Part shown: one piece after another, positions 22,442 through 33,729 of the stretch
How the letters are laid out: each line of letters opens with the position of its first letter
How positions within the stretch are numbered: the first letter of the stretch is position 1
Assembly (NCBI GenBank): GCA_024704765.1
Contig: JAKMXF010000306.1
Location: forward strand, 124,001-188,000
Direction: 5' to 3'
From: Oopsacas minuta
Lineage: Eukaryota > Porifera > Hexactinellida > Lyssacinosida > Leucopsacidae
Length of the DNA: 64,000 bases
Notes under the pieces: generated by a model
Databases searched by the model: none
The model's input: only the letters and a program-made list of their open reading frames with translations
Told to the model about the DNA's origin: nothing
Program-made: the position numbers and the translations under genes

Positions 22442-23268
22442 TATATACATATATACAATAACCGAACCAAAGTACTTGCATACAACTAAATATGCAACTG
22501 TAATTCCCGGAAATACGGTGAATATTTAAAGGATAATATGCCTAAAAGGGCTATTTGACTATGTTAGTTAACATATGACTGACTAATTCAATGAACATTT
22601 CTCTCATTACATATTTTCAAGTCATACTACCTTCACTTAATAGGTCATGAGCAAATTCAATAATCATTTTCAAATTGCAATGAATTTAAATTTGATAGAA
22701 AATATTTATAGCATATTTGAATTCTACGGGTGTGTACTACCCCATTATGACAATTGCGAATTCTTTTAGAGCGATTCTAGTTGACTTATTACCTTTTTCT
22801 TATTTGTGCTACATGTGGCAGAAGTGACACATATCAAATATGTGCTCGTTTGTGGATAAAAAATGTGGAAAGAATCGAGATGACCCCCGATTATACGAGT
22901 ATTTGTGAGTCAGATTAGGGACTATCAAATGGTTTCACACTCTTTTACATTATGGTGCCAATATTCTAGTGATGTGCCACTTTTGCCACCTGTGGGATGA
23001 GTAAGAAATCCAAATATGTCAAAGCTCTTACCAATTTTGAATTTATCATGCTGACGTAATACAGACTCGTAGAATTACAATATATTATTAGTGATAATAT
23101 TCAATCCTATTTGATTTCTATGCTAACTGCAATTGAATACTTAATTAGCTCATTATCGATTTAGTCATGAGATTGTTAACTAAAATACTCAAATAGTTCT
23201 TTCAGGTATATTATCGTATGCATATTCAAAAATTTGTCGTATTGCCAGGGTTTATAATTGTATTTGTA
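22442..23268. other. Intergenic, no gene seen
   Basis: AT-rich DNA without recognisable coding or element ends. Confidence 0.45.
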
Positions 23269-23270
23269 TA

Positions 23271-24620
23271 CAGGGTGGGCCACGGAAATCGATTGAAATA
23301 GAATGATCATAACTCTGCACACTTATGCCTATTTCCGATTGACAACCTTTCATTTTGTAGCTAGAAGAATTCTATTTTGTGTTAATTTAACAATTAGATC
23401 AATAGGAAGTTATGACAAGGCTGAAACTGGAAGAAAGGACAAATGTCTTAAAATGGTGCTACAAAAATCATGGTTCCAATGTTACAACGCAGAGAAGATT
23501 TAGAAAATTCTATAACTCTAGAACTGCTCCTAAACCAGATACTATAAAATTATTGTCAAGAGATCTGAGGAGAATGGTACTATAGTTGATACGGCTAGAT
23601 TAGGACCATGCCAGACAATGAGGACCCCCATTAACATCGAAAAAGTGAAGCGGAAACTTGCGGATTCACCCATAGTTCATCAAGGAGGCTTTCAAGAGAA
23701 CTTCAATTATCAGGACAACAGTCAGGAGGATTCATGTAGATGATCTCAATCTCTTCTCATATAAGTTACAGATCCTACAGAAGTAATTTACAGCCCAAAA
23801 AATGAAGAGATTGAATTTCCCAAAGCTTATCGCAGGGAAGATGGAGGAGAAGGAAATTGACATCGGTAACATTGACTGGAGTGGCGAGGCTCATTTTCAC
23901 CTTTCTAGATATGTTAATAAACAGATATGAGGATTAGGGGTGAGAAAAAACCAGATCCACTTGATAGTAAGCCTTTAACACAAGAAAATGTCACTGTCTA
24001 TTGTGCAGTTGGCTCCAAGAGGATTATTGGTCCGTATTTAATGAAAATAATGAAGGGTCAAGAGTGACCGTGAATGATGTCCGATATCTTGATGTGTTAA
24101 AGTCCTACTACATTCCAACTCTCAGAAGACGTAAGGAACTTGGTAGTATAACATTTCAACAAGATGGCGCACCCCCACATATAGCTAAAGTTGTTATTGA
24201 CTTTGTTAGAGAGAAATTTGACAAACTGCTGATTTCACGAAACTGTGACTTCTTTTGGCCACCTTACAGCCCAGATCTAAACCCATGTGATTTTTATTTC
24301 TGAGAATACGTGAAGAGCAAGGTTTATTCCAATCCTATCCCTGAGACTATTGAAGACCTCAAGAGAAACATTCGCCGTGAAATAAGACGGATCAAGGCAG
24401 AAACACTGAAAAAAGTCTCCGAAAATATCCTCATGAGATTGCAAAAAGTGATATCATTAAATGGGAGCTGGATCGAGCATTTTATTAATAGATAGGTACT
24501 CTACAAGATGAAAATTAAAATGTCACTTATATATTTTATTATACTTTGTACAGAATTGACTTATCTTTTGTTTAGAAATTATACAAAATTGTTTCAACCG
24601 GTTTCCCGCAGCCCACCCTG
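23271..24620 (+). mobile_element. DD41D mariner-like element
   Basis: The left end is CAGGGTGGGCCACGGAAATC. The right end, read inverted, is CAGGGTGGGCTGCGGGAAAC. TA flanks the left side; on the right it has become CA. Length is 1350 bp. Confidence 0.82.
23430..24495 (+). pseudogene. Decayed DD41D transposase
   Basis: The N-terminal helix-turn-helix is visible as KNHGSNVTTQRRFRKFYNSR in one frame, followed by stops. The C-terminal half is well kept: ITFQQDGAPPHIAKVVIDFV supplies the second catalytic Asp and PYSPDLNPCDFYF the third, 41 residues further on. This spacing is that of the rosa-type group. A TGA at 24301-24303, where relatives have a Trp codon, separates the last 61 residues, which otherwise continue in frame (EYVKSKVYSNPIPETIEDLK). 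Confidence 0.82.
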
Positions 24621-24892
24621 CAAGTTACAGTCAATCTGTGTAATCAGTCATTTCACGTAGTGTCTGAAAACTTTAGGCATCTCGCGTTGGAGACCCTTAG
24701 TTACTTCGTTAAATGTTTGAATTCTCCAGTTGTTTCATGAAATGGCTCGAATTTATGTTTAGTCATTACATGAAAAGACTGGATTGAAATACTGATTTAT
24801 ATGGATGAAAGATTATTTACTATACATACTTTAAATGCCAGATAATGAATTTGAAATATTTGACAAATTGTCAATTTTTCCAACCCTAAAAT
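24621..24892. other. Intergenic, no gene seen
   Basis: Short AT-rich spacer. Confidence 0.4.
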
Positions 24893-26262
24893 AGTTACTT
24901 CTCCTCACGTGCCAAGCTGCTATTGCAACGACAGGAACATTTAACCTTGTTCTTGAAACATTTACATCTGCTACTTTCGCAACGTTTGGTCCCGGCACAG
25001 TTACACTTCACATAGCCTTGAACCACAGAAGGGAACTCTTGTGTAACTGCTGGCGTAAAGTGGTCGTTTTAGTGCATATACATCTGTGTATTTTAAAAGG
25101 CGTTGTGGACACAAGTCCAACTTATGCGATCATACTTTGATTTCAGAATACCTGATTTATAACTAATAATGTACAAGTTGTTTTCATTACGGTCAAGGAT
25201 CACTGCCAGAATGTTACGGGGTCTTGGAGTCCTCTATCACCCAGAGGTATGTACTACAACATTATCACCAGGATCTCCATGAGCTAGATCAAACCGACTT
25301 CTTTTCACCATTCGTTCAGCTTGGGCAAACTGGGCATTTCTGACATCGTATCGTTCCATTAATATGCTATCTATGCCTGAGGTAATGCTATTCATAGGTT
25401 CAGAGCTAGTGGGATGTGGATCCTCTGACTAGGATAAATTGTTCGTAAATGTGGGATCTGTCGTGAGTAATGACATGGTAGTATCAATCACAAAATCTCT
25501 TCATGACAGTTGCTATCAGCAGATTGTCAATAGAGATGGGAGATCTTGGACTTGTATTTATAAGTCCTAACTCTTCAATGTAAGTTGCTTTGACTGGTAT
25601 TGGGTAGATTTGGCTCATTTACAGCTGAAGGGGGACTTGGTTGTTGTGTGCGGTATGTGGTGTGGATATTGTTGACAGGAGGTCATCTTCGTTCTGCAGC
25701 ATTCAATCACTTCTGTAGGAAGATAAAGAAGTCAGACCAACCTTACATCACAGCCAAACATGGCGTTTTATGAAATTGAACGACTTGATGCCTGTTGACC
25801 AGTCAGCTGTAGGATTGTCCCTCATCCTGGAAATAGGTATGTCTTTGATATCACCATTGGCACGTTCCATTTAACCTTGGCTCTGTGGGTGGCGTGGCTT
25901 ACCATGAACCATGATGATCGTAGGCCACACAATTTTGAGTTCTTGGATCAGTTGTGCTGTGAACTCACTGCCATTGTCACCCTGCAGAATAGCAGGGGCA
26001 CCGATGAGAAGGAATATATCCCGGAGATGATGCGCTCTTTCAGCTGCATGTTTCGAGATTAGAGGACGTAAGATCACAAACTTGGTCAAGTTGTCGTGAT
26101 ACACCAGAATCCATTTTAACGAGTTCTGTACCATAGACTGCATGTAGATCAAGTCGATTTGGGCACGGGAAGAAAACTCATTTTAGAGAATAGGGCGTAC
26201 AACATCTTTGGTCATAGAAAGTTTACGCTTCTTTTAGCACTCCTGGCAATAGGGTTTAAACA
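24893..26262 (-). pseudogene. KRBA2-like integrase with Cys-rich C-terminus, degenerate
   Basis: Minus-strand pieces follow the order of the integrase family that includes vertebrate KRBA2. The core is the segment 26152-25871: VYHDNLTKFVILRPL has the first catalytic Asp, ILQGDNGSEFTAQL the second, and HGKPRHPQSQG leads to the region expected to carry the Glu. Further on come FAQAERMVKRSRFDLAHGDP, then PRNILAVILDRNENNLYI and a C-terminus CNCAGTKRCESSRCKCFKNK with more Cys, a zinc-binding tail. Frameshifts and stops separate the pieces. The family derives from a mobile element (integrase fold). No terminal repeats were identified. Confidence 0.75.
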
Positions 26263-27284
26263 ATTCCAGGCCATCATCATTCATAAATCGGACATATGCC
26301 ATAAGAAGAGCTTGATTATCAGGATGCGTTGATTCATCCAGTTGAAGAAAAAATTGTTTTTTGCATCATTATTATGAGTTGCTCCTCCATATCTTCTGTA
26401 ATTTCATCAATTTTTCTTTTGAATGTATTATTACTTAATAAGAATGCTTTGAATAATTTTCCTTGGATTTTCGTGTATAACTGTAGAAACAACTTCCCTC
26501 AGAGCAGGAACAATCAATGTTTCACCTATTATATGCGGCTGTAGTGTTTAAGCAACGAGTTTGGGAGTCTTCTTAGAAGCTGTCAACCCATCCTCCACTT
26601 TCATGTTAATCTTGTCAATGGTATTTTTAAGCATGTTTATACCTTGAAATTGATCACGCAGACTTTTAATAGAGTTAATGAGGCACTTTTTTTGTAAGGG
26701 TACCTCCGTCCAAGGTGATTCTGCATTCTTGAAGGTTTCATAGCCTCATTAGAGAAGGTCTGATAACACAAGAGGCACAATGGCAATTGTTCATCATGTG
26801 GAGCAGTGACAAATCAGTATAACAAATAATCGACAGAAAACTAACGACATGTCTTTTTTGAGATTATATTCGTTTTGAAGCTTTTCAAAAATTTGATTTG
26901 TAAATTTCAATAAATATAATGATAGTATACAGTGTCCCAATAAGTCAATTTTGCTAATAACTACTAATTGAATGAACAACAAATCTATATTATACTGAGG
27001 GTGTGAATACAATAATAAATAAGACCTGAATCATTACAGGCGATGTATTGAAACTAAGCTTGAATCCCAATAACAATTTGAGTCTCTATAGGAAAATATA
27101 GAGATCAATCTATTTGAAAACACAATCAAAAATCATATCATGTGCGATATATTATGGCTCTTAAAATCATGAAATATTTTGAAGTTTAGCATATAATATT
27201 AGAGTAAAAATCTTATTCAAAATCGTCCCCATAAGCCAAAAATTCGCCCCCAAGGGGGCAATATTGCCCCTGTCGAAACCACTG
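26263..27284 (-). mobile_element. hAT element, 5' part, minus orientation
   Basis: The right limit is a hAT terminus: read inverted it starts CAGTGGTTTCGACAGGGGCA at 27284, followed outside by CCATATAG. The coding debris runs toward lower coordinates and shows KKTPKLVA, TLQPHIIGETLIVPALREVV, KIDEITEDMEEQLI and QLDESTHPDNQALLMAYVRF (catalytic Asp region of ZBED5-type hAT proteins). Frameshifts and stops are many. The element ends abruptly at about 26265, where integrase-like sequence begins. Confidence 0.7.
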
Positions 27285-27410
27285 CCATATAGTCATGAAT
27301 CATAAGAAATGAAATAGATTTGAGTGTTTTGGAAATAAAATATAACGTCACAATTATCAAATCCTAACTCATTCTCAAAATCTGACATGCCAAAAATATT
27401 GTCTTTAGTT

Positions 27411-28742
27411 ACTAGGGCGTTCAATAAGTCTTGTGGGTGATATCATAGAATATGATGCAAACACTATACTCACTAACTGACTATATTATTAATTCAAAGT
27501 AATCTCCTCCTACAGATACACAAAGTTTAAACCTTTCCACCCACTTGTAAACACATTTCTGTACTCTTCTTCGGAATGGATTGGAAGTACTGGTACAGGC
27601 CCGTTCCGAGTGCTTGTAATGTGTTCAAATCTTTGCCTTGAAGATAGATTTTAAGCTTGGGGAATAGCCAAAAATCACACGGAGCTAGGTCTGGTGAGAA
27701 TGGTGGATGGGGAAGTAATTATAACCCTTCTACATCTAAGAAGATTTTGGTAAGCTTATCTGTATGGGAACTGGCGTTGTCAATTAAAATCTTCATTCCT
27801 CGAGTTTCGGTTTTCGGGCGGTACTTTTCTATATTTTTTATTAAATTTGGAAGCACTTGCTCTGTAAAGAAAGTAGCAGTAACAGCCTTGCCACTCTCAC
27901 AAAGTAATTGGATGACAATTCCATGACTACTGAAGAAGGGTATACAAAATCTTAGGTTTTGTGAAGTCGGGCCTAGGAATTTTCGCCTGTTGTTCGTCGC
28001 CCCTCACCCATGATCGCTTCCTATACTTACTATATGGTGTTGAATAGTACACCCACGTCTCGTTACCAGTAATAATCTCTGTTAAGCGTCTAGAATCGCA
28101 GTTCTCATAAGTTTCCAAGAGTTTCTTGGCAATATTCAGTCGTGCCAACCTTTGATTCTCACTGAGCTTATGCGGGACCTATTTCCCACAAATCGATCGG
28201 TAGCCAAGCTCAGTTTTCAGAATTGTATGAATAGCTCCCGATGAAATCTCCATACTTTGTTCTAACTGATTGATAGTAATGCACTTGTCTTCCATGACCA
28301 TACTTTGAATGAGTGCGATATTCTCTGAAGTGGTGGCGGATACCGGTCTTCCAGATCGAGGCAAATCGGTGACATAAGTATCACCAGATCTAAAACGGGC
28401 AGCTTACCGCTCTACAGTATATTTGGAACGGCAATCCACGCACAATATCTCCTGCAACTTGCTGAAGATCTGTACGGGCTGGATCTTGAGTATTGTGCGG
28501 AACTCTATGTAACCTCGCCATTTGAGGTTGAAATCATTATCCTTTGAAGCCATAAATTCAACAATGGGTATAAATTGACTACATGTAACAATCTCAAAAA
28601 TTCATAATTTGTATTGTATAAGCTTGAAACTTTCAGTATATGGAGTTTAACTATATGTGTTTATAATATATGAAAGTTAGATATATTACTTGACTAATTC
28701 CTAAGATATATCATGTCCCGCAAGACTTATTGAACGCCCTGG
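27411..28742 (-). mobile_element. mariner element (DD34D)
   Basis: The left end is CTAGGGCGTTCAATAAGTCT and the right inverted end is CCAGGGCGTTCAATAAGTCT, with TA on both sides. Length is 1332 bp. Confidence 0.9.
27510..28553 (-). pseudogene. mariner transposase, inactivated
   Basis: It starts at ATG 28551-28553 (MASKDNDFNLKWRGYIEFRT). The middle part holds the linker MPRSGRPVSATT and the segment ITGNETWVYYS. The third acidic motif is SPDLAPCDFWLFPK. DNASSHTDKL supplies the second Asp, 34 residues before the third. The first catalytic Asp, normally in a GDE motif, is Asn here. In addition there are frame changes near 28395 and 28165 and stops near 27925 and in the region before PDLAP. The protein is dead on several counts. 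Confidence 0.85.
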
Positions 28743-29007
28743 TAAAACCCCAATAGCCAAAATTCAGCGGAAATAAATAAAGTTGTTGAAGTTATAGACT
28801 ACTGGAAATATTTCCCCAAAATAAACCACTATGCACGAGACATACCCACTTTGGGTCTTTTCTTATGGATTCCATGTTAAAAGACCGTCTAATGCGTTCA
28901 CCCTGGCGAAACTTATCTTTCTCTTCCCTTTTATACCTTTTTCTTTTGAAATACGGGATTTGACGATGTGGGAATCTCCTAAATTTATCACACAAAGTGT
29001 TAAACAA
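28743..29007. other. Intergenic, no gene seen
   Basis: Spacer between the mariner and the pogo element. Confidence 0.4.
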
Positions 29008-29324
29008 TACAGTAGAACTCGGTTAAGACGTACTAGCTTGGGAAACAATAAAAAATAGGTAATAACCGAGGTACGTCTTCGAGGTACGTCTTATCCGAGT
29101 ACATAAATGAAAAGGTACTACAAAAGTACGTCTTATCCGAGGTGCGTAGAAATTGTTGTACGTATTACTTATCAGAATACAGCATAAACGTTTCCGTGTA
29201 TAAAGTGTAAACTATCTCTTACAATCAATAAATATTTCTTTTTGAGTAATAAATACGGATTATCAAAGATAGGTTGCTTATTTCCTAGAGTAATATGAGA
29301 AAATTATTCGCACTAGCACAAGGC

Positions 29325-30833
29325 TTATTGACTAGTGTAAAAATCGGAAAGTGAACTTTGCTTCACACTACAAGTATAGATTAGTTCTTCCATCTCGTTA
29401 ATAGCATTGAGAAGACAGCTTTTGGAATTACAGGTCACGTAGCGCTTAACAATCTTGAGAGCATCATAATATTCTGACACGCTTGGGAACACAATAGTAT
29501 TATCATCCTCATCATATTCTATTACACATGGTTCTTCAGTAACGTCACCCTGAACCATTGCTGTAATTTCAATATCTGTAAGAATGCCACAAATAGGGAC
29601 GTCATTGTCAATAATAGCATATTCTTCAAATGAACCTTCAACATTAATTTCACGGCTCTTCAATTCCTCATATGTAATACTTTCAGGCCCTTCTTCTGAG
29701 ACAATTGATATTTCTGCAGTATTTATCCAAGACTAAGGCTACAATGATGAAAGCAATTTTGAATGGTCGTGGCTGTACTTGTCCCATGAAACCTCCAGCC
29801 ACTGCATAGAAACAAGAACTGTTATTTTCAGTTCTTCCTTAGCATCCATCGATGAAAGTAGCTTCTTTACTAATTGGTGTCGATAATGAACTTTCAGGGA
29901 TTGTATAATGCCTTGATCACAAGCCTGTAACTTTGCAGTGGTGTTTGGCGGCAGAAATTTGATAGAAATGTTAGAAAGCTCAAGATTACGAGGGTGTGCG
30001 GGACAATTGTCTATTATGTGTAGGACAGAACGTTTCGTGGATACAATTTTTCTGTTCCACTTTTCGAGCTATTGCTGGAAGAAATTTCCCGTCATCCAAG
30101 CTTTCGCATTAGAAATATAGTCTAAAGGTAACGATCTAATACCCGCAAAACACCTTGGTGACTTAGATTTTCCAATGACTAGAAGTGGAAGCTTTTCACT
30201 AGCCATAATGGCCTCAACAAGCACTGTAAGACGGTCCTTCTGTTTCTTACTACCACTACACTTTTCTCCTTTGAAAGTCAACGTCTTCTCTGGCCGTAAC
30301 TTGTAAAATAGCGCAGTTTCATCTACGTTGTAGATATTTTCTGGTGTATATTTCAAGAGCAATTCTGGCAGAGTGATATCCAACCAAGGGCGAATGCTCT
30401 CCTCTGAAACTGATTTCTCTTCACCAGAAATTTGTTTCATCCCTATAGAATGTCTTCTCTTCCACCTATCGATGAAACCTGTATTGGCTTTAAAAGTTGA
30501 AACATTCATGGCAGTAGCAAAGAACTGGGACTTTTCCATCAGTATTTTCCCGGTTATAGGAATATTACAATTTCTTGCCTGCTTAAACCATTCTAGTAAT
30601 GCTGTATCCACTTGAGTGAAATCCGATGATCAGATCCGCTTACAGTCAACACTGATTTCAGACGAGTCATAGCTACGTTTGAGAGTTTCCCTATTTTTCC
30701 AAATTGAATTCACCGTCGACTTTGAGATATTTAGTCTTTTGCAGACGCTTGTTTGCGGTTCACCATTCTCTATCCTAGTAATAAGGTCTATTCTTTGTCG
30801 AATTGTGAGAGATTTCTTTGAATTCGTAGCCAT
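29325..30833 (-). pseudogene. pogo/Tigger transposase with several nonsense codons
   Basis: The N-terminal CENP-B-type helix-turn-helix (MATNSKKSLTIRQRIDLITR, then SVCKRLNISKSTVNSIW) is followed by a Tc5-type DNA-binding domain (TALLEWFKQARN...GFIDRWKRRH) and a DDE core: IYNVDETALFYKL, IIDNCPAHP and LQACDQGII. The last two Asp are 30 residues apart. All parts keep one reading frame. Stops occur at 30630-30632, at about 30066-30068 and near 29730. The acidic C-terminal tail runs to the stop at 29325. It is an otherwise complete gene silenced by point mutations. Confidence 0.88.
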
Positions 30834-30949
30834 AATTAATGCAATCTATACGTACTGAAAATAATATTCTAAATTGTCAGTATTATCATGCAAATTTGAT
30901 TTGACATTTGGTTAAGCCTATCCCTAAATGAGGATGCGTTTTTATAAAT

Positions 30950-31457
30950 AACTAAGGTACGTGTAGGAACATACGAATTGTATTTTTGTTCGTTGAGTAC
31001 GAATTAAACAAGTACGTATTAACCGAGTACGTCTTAACCGAGTACGAATTATCCGAGTACGTATTAACCGAGTACGTCATAATCGAGTCATCATAAATTA
31101 CGATTCCTTACTAGTGCAAATTAGTATACAAATAGCTCACGATAAGATAAAAATCATGTTATGATTCGATTATTAAAGGATATATACTGTACGTATACGA
31201 GTATATTATACTACTTTTGAGTATGAATTAACCAAGTACGAATTATCCGAGTACGTATTAACCGAGTACGAATGTTCCGAATACGTATTAACCGAGTACG
31301 ATTCAATACATTTTGTCCTTTTGGGAAGAATAATTTAGTACGTCTTATCCGATTGTACTTCTTAACCGAGTACGTCTTAACCGAATCATTTATAATGGAT
31401 TAGATAGGAGAAAATTTCGGTTATTTGAGACAAGTACGTCTTATCCGAGTTCTACTG
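30950..31457. repeat. Subterminal repeat array of the pogo element
   Basis: A run of roughly 15-bp units of the form CCGAGTACGTATTAA, in variant forms, occurs in three clusters (about 31005-31090, 31225-31305 and 31340-31385) and again in the terminal repeat. Similar units, fewer in number, lie at 29010-29140 inside the opposite end. They resemble multiple transposase-binding sites. Confidence 0.75.
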
Positions 31458-31459
31458 TA

Positions 31460-32174
31460 TGTTTTAAGGCTAAGGCACCCCCCCTGTTTACTCAAATAAT
31501 ATGGACTCAAAGATACTGCTCCAGAACGTTTCAGCTTGATCGCGTTTGTGACCTAAAATACAAGCATTTGGGAACCTCTGAGGTCCGTATATCGCTGGCA
31601 CATCGGAAACCAACCTAGTAAAATAGGACCCCTTACAAATTTCTCACAATAGCTATAATACGCCATTGATTGCTCGTTGGCCCAAATTTCTTATTGTATT
31701 CGTAGTCAGGCACTTATACCGGCCTCAGGCTATTTCAGTTAGTAGCTATATGATCCCGGGATAGTATGGATAGCACAGAATATATGAAGCATATAGATAT
31801 ACACTATGAGTGATGTATTTCGGAGTCTACCTTAACGCACCCCCGCATCTAGACGTCTGCATTTTCCGGGGCCGTCACGTCACGTCATGTCTGGAAAAAA
31901 TAAGCACGCCCAGGTTATAAGAATATGAATGTGTTCAAACATTACGTAACGCTACAAAGAGAGGTGGTGGTATGTAGAGGAGATGTGACAAGCCCCTTTT
32001 ATCTGTATTACCAAACCCCTTAGAGAAAGTTAGCGGACTTGGTGTGTTATCATTAGACTGATCAAGAAAAAGATGGAATTCATATTTTTAGGGAGACTTA
32101 GGCCGGACGTCCCGCTGAACTTGAGACAGTTGGGTGGACATATAATATAAAGTCGAATATGCATGTTTAGTATG
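31460..32174. other. Intergenic, no gene seen
   Basis: Somewhat more GC than the surroundings, with no recognisable gene or element end. Confidence 0.45.
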
Positions 32175-32176
32175 TA

Positions 32177-33490
32177 CAGGATGACACATAAATACTGTTA
32201 CAAATATAAAAGGGCTGAAAACAAAAACTATTGGAGCGATCGTTCTAATATTCTAAATTATGTTTAGATATACTATAGGGTTGAAAATTAAAAAAGTATT
32301 ACTCAAATATATCACCTTTTGCCTTAATGCAGCTCTTCAGACGGACGATGAAGGAGTCTACACTGGCACACACATGCTCATCCGGAATCTTTGACCATTC
32401 GCTTAATAATGTACTCTTAAGAACCTCAACTGAACGATGGGGTGTAGCGTAAACCCTCTCCTCCAATATGGACCATATAGAGAAGTCGAAGGTGTTAAGG
32501 TCTGGCGAACAAGGTGGCCACTCTTCGGAAGAAATGACCCCCGGAAAATTGGCCTTGCACCACTTTTGAGTGGCTTTAGCCTTGTGAGCTGGGGCAGAAT
32601 CTTGCTGGAATAACCATAGGTCGTTTCCAAAATGTGACTGTGTCCAAGGCTTCAAAACATTCTCAAGAATTGATTCCCGATAAACCGATTAGTTGATTTT
32701 CACACCCTGGGGGATAAATATCAAAGGTGTCCGGCCAGTTCCAGTAACCCCGACCCATACTATCACTGAAGCTGGTTTCTGCGTTCTAGAGACCCGGAAA
32801 GTAAACTCAGGAGAAGTACTCTTATCGGTGGCTAAAATCCTATGATTTTGCTTGTTTAGGACCTGCTGAACAGTAAATAATTTCTCATCAGAGAAAGGAT
32901 CTGCTTGTGTCGACCATTGGTGAAACGTGAAAACATAGCCTTGCACCTTTCCAACCTCATACTTTCATTTTTGGCTGTGAAGAGTTGTCTTATTTTCATT
33001 TTGTACGCTTTCATGCCCAAATCATTACAAACAAGCCTCCACATCGATTCCCTGTTTGTATTTGTTTCAATGGCCATTTTTCGGATACTTCGGGCGGGAT
33101 TTCGTTTAATCAGTTGTAGCAGCCTCCTGGTCAAAGAAATTGTCCGTGCAGTATGTAGACGGCCAGGTCGTGGTCGGTCTAACACGTCACCTGTATCAGC
33201 AAACCGTGACAAAGTTCGCGAAATAAACATCCTATTCTAACTGAGCAAAGAGGCAATTTCACTTCTGCATTTTCCTACCTTGAGTAACTCAATAACAGCT
33301 GAACGACGAGTCTCTATTACAAATTGTTGAAATTATAAGACTTCTAAGTGAGATATAGCTGGTGTGATTTATTGAGATAAAATAGATATGTAGTACAATA
33401 TATTGGATCAGTTTCAACGCTATTGAATGATATTCATTTACAATATGGTACGTAGTTTTAAAATTTGTAACAGTATTTATGTGTCACCCT
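32177..33490 (-). mobile_element. DD37D mariner-like element, second family member
   Basis: The left end is CAGGATGACACATAAATACT and the right inverted end is CAGGGTGACACATAAATACT, with TA on both sides. Length is 1314 bp. It is related to the element at 19243-20551 by protein but differs in terminal sequence. Confidence 0.9.
32299..33330 (-). pseudogene. DD37D transposase, broken
   Basis: It aligns in order with the intact protein at 19363-20391. The N-terminal helix-turn-helix region (RSAVIELLKVGKCRSEIASL) is followed by a stop, then by DRPRPGRLHTAR and RKMAIETNTNRESMW, then after a frame change near 32900 by FSDEKLFTVQQVLNKQNHRI (first Asp). An in-frame TAA at about 32688 precedes WLFQQDSAPAHKAKATQKW (second Asp) and SPDLNTFDFSIW (third Asp, 37 residues on). 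Two nonsense codons and at least one frameshift inactivate it. Confidence 0.87.
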
Positions 33491-33729
33491 GTAGATAGAG
33501 ATAGAAGGAGTGTTGCATAACGTTGAATCGGAAATTTCTTAATGTAGCGACAATATTGGTTGTGAATTGATGTATACTCACAATAAGTGAAGAGAATTTA
33601 CCACTATTCTTGAATTCGTTACGATCGTGACGTGGCAAGTTTTTGGGATCTAACCTTGGTCTCCTTGAGTGTTGGATGGTGTGTATTGGGTTTCAATTGC
33701 TTGATACTAACCATGAGATGTACTTTTTC

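Larger units (their letters stand above)
29010..31457 (-). mobile_element. pogo/Tigger element
   Basis: The ends are CAGTAGAACTCGGTTAAGAC and its inverse with TATCCGAGTTCTACTG, and TA flanks both sides (29008-29009 and 31458-31459). Length is 2448 bp. Short repeated units built on GTACGTCTTAWCCGAG lie inside both ends. The same ends bound a 170-bp MITE at 63365-63534. Confidence 0.92.

Noticed and set aside
26925-26955. TATACAGTGTCCCAATAAGTC, resembling a Tc1-type terminus
   Set aside because: No partner end and no transposase of matching orientation nearby. Too short to claim.
31005-31310. CRISPR-like array of short repeats
   Set aside because: Units are about 15 bp, directly adjacent, without unique spacers, and lie inside pogo ends. 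They are subterminal transposon repeats.
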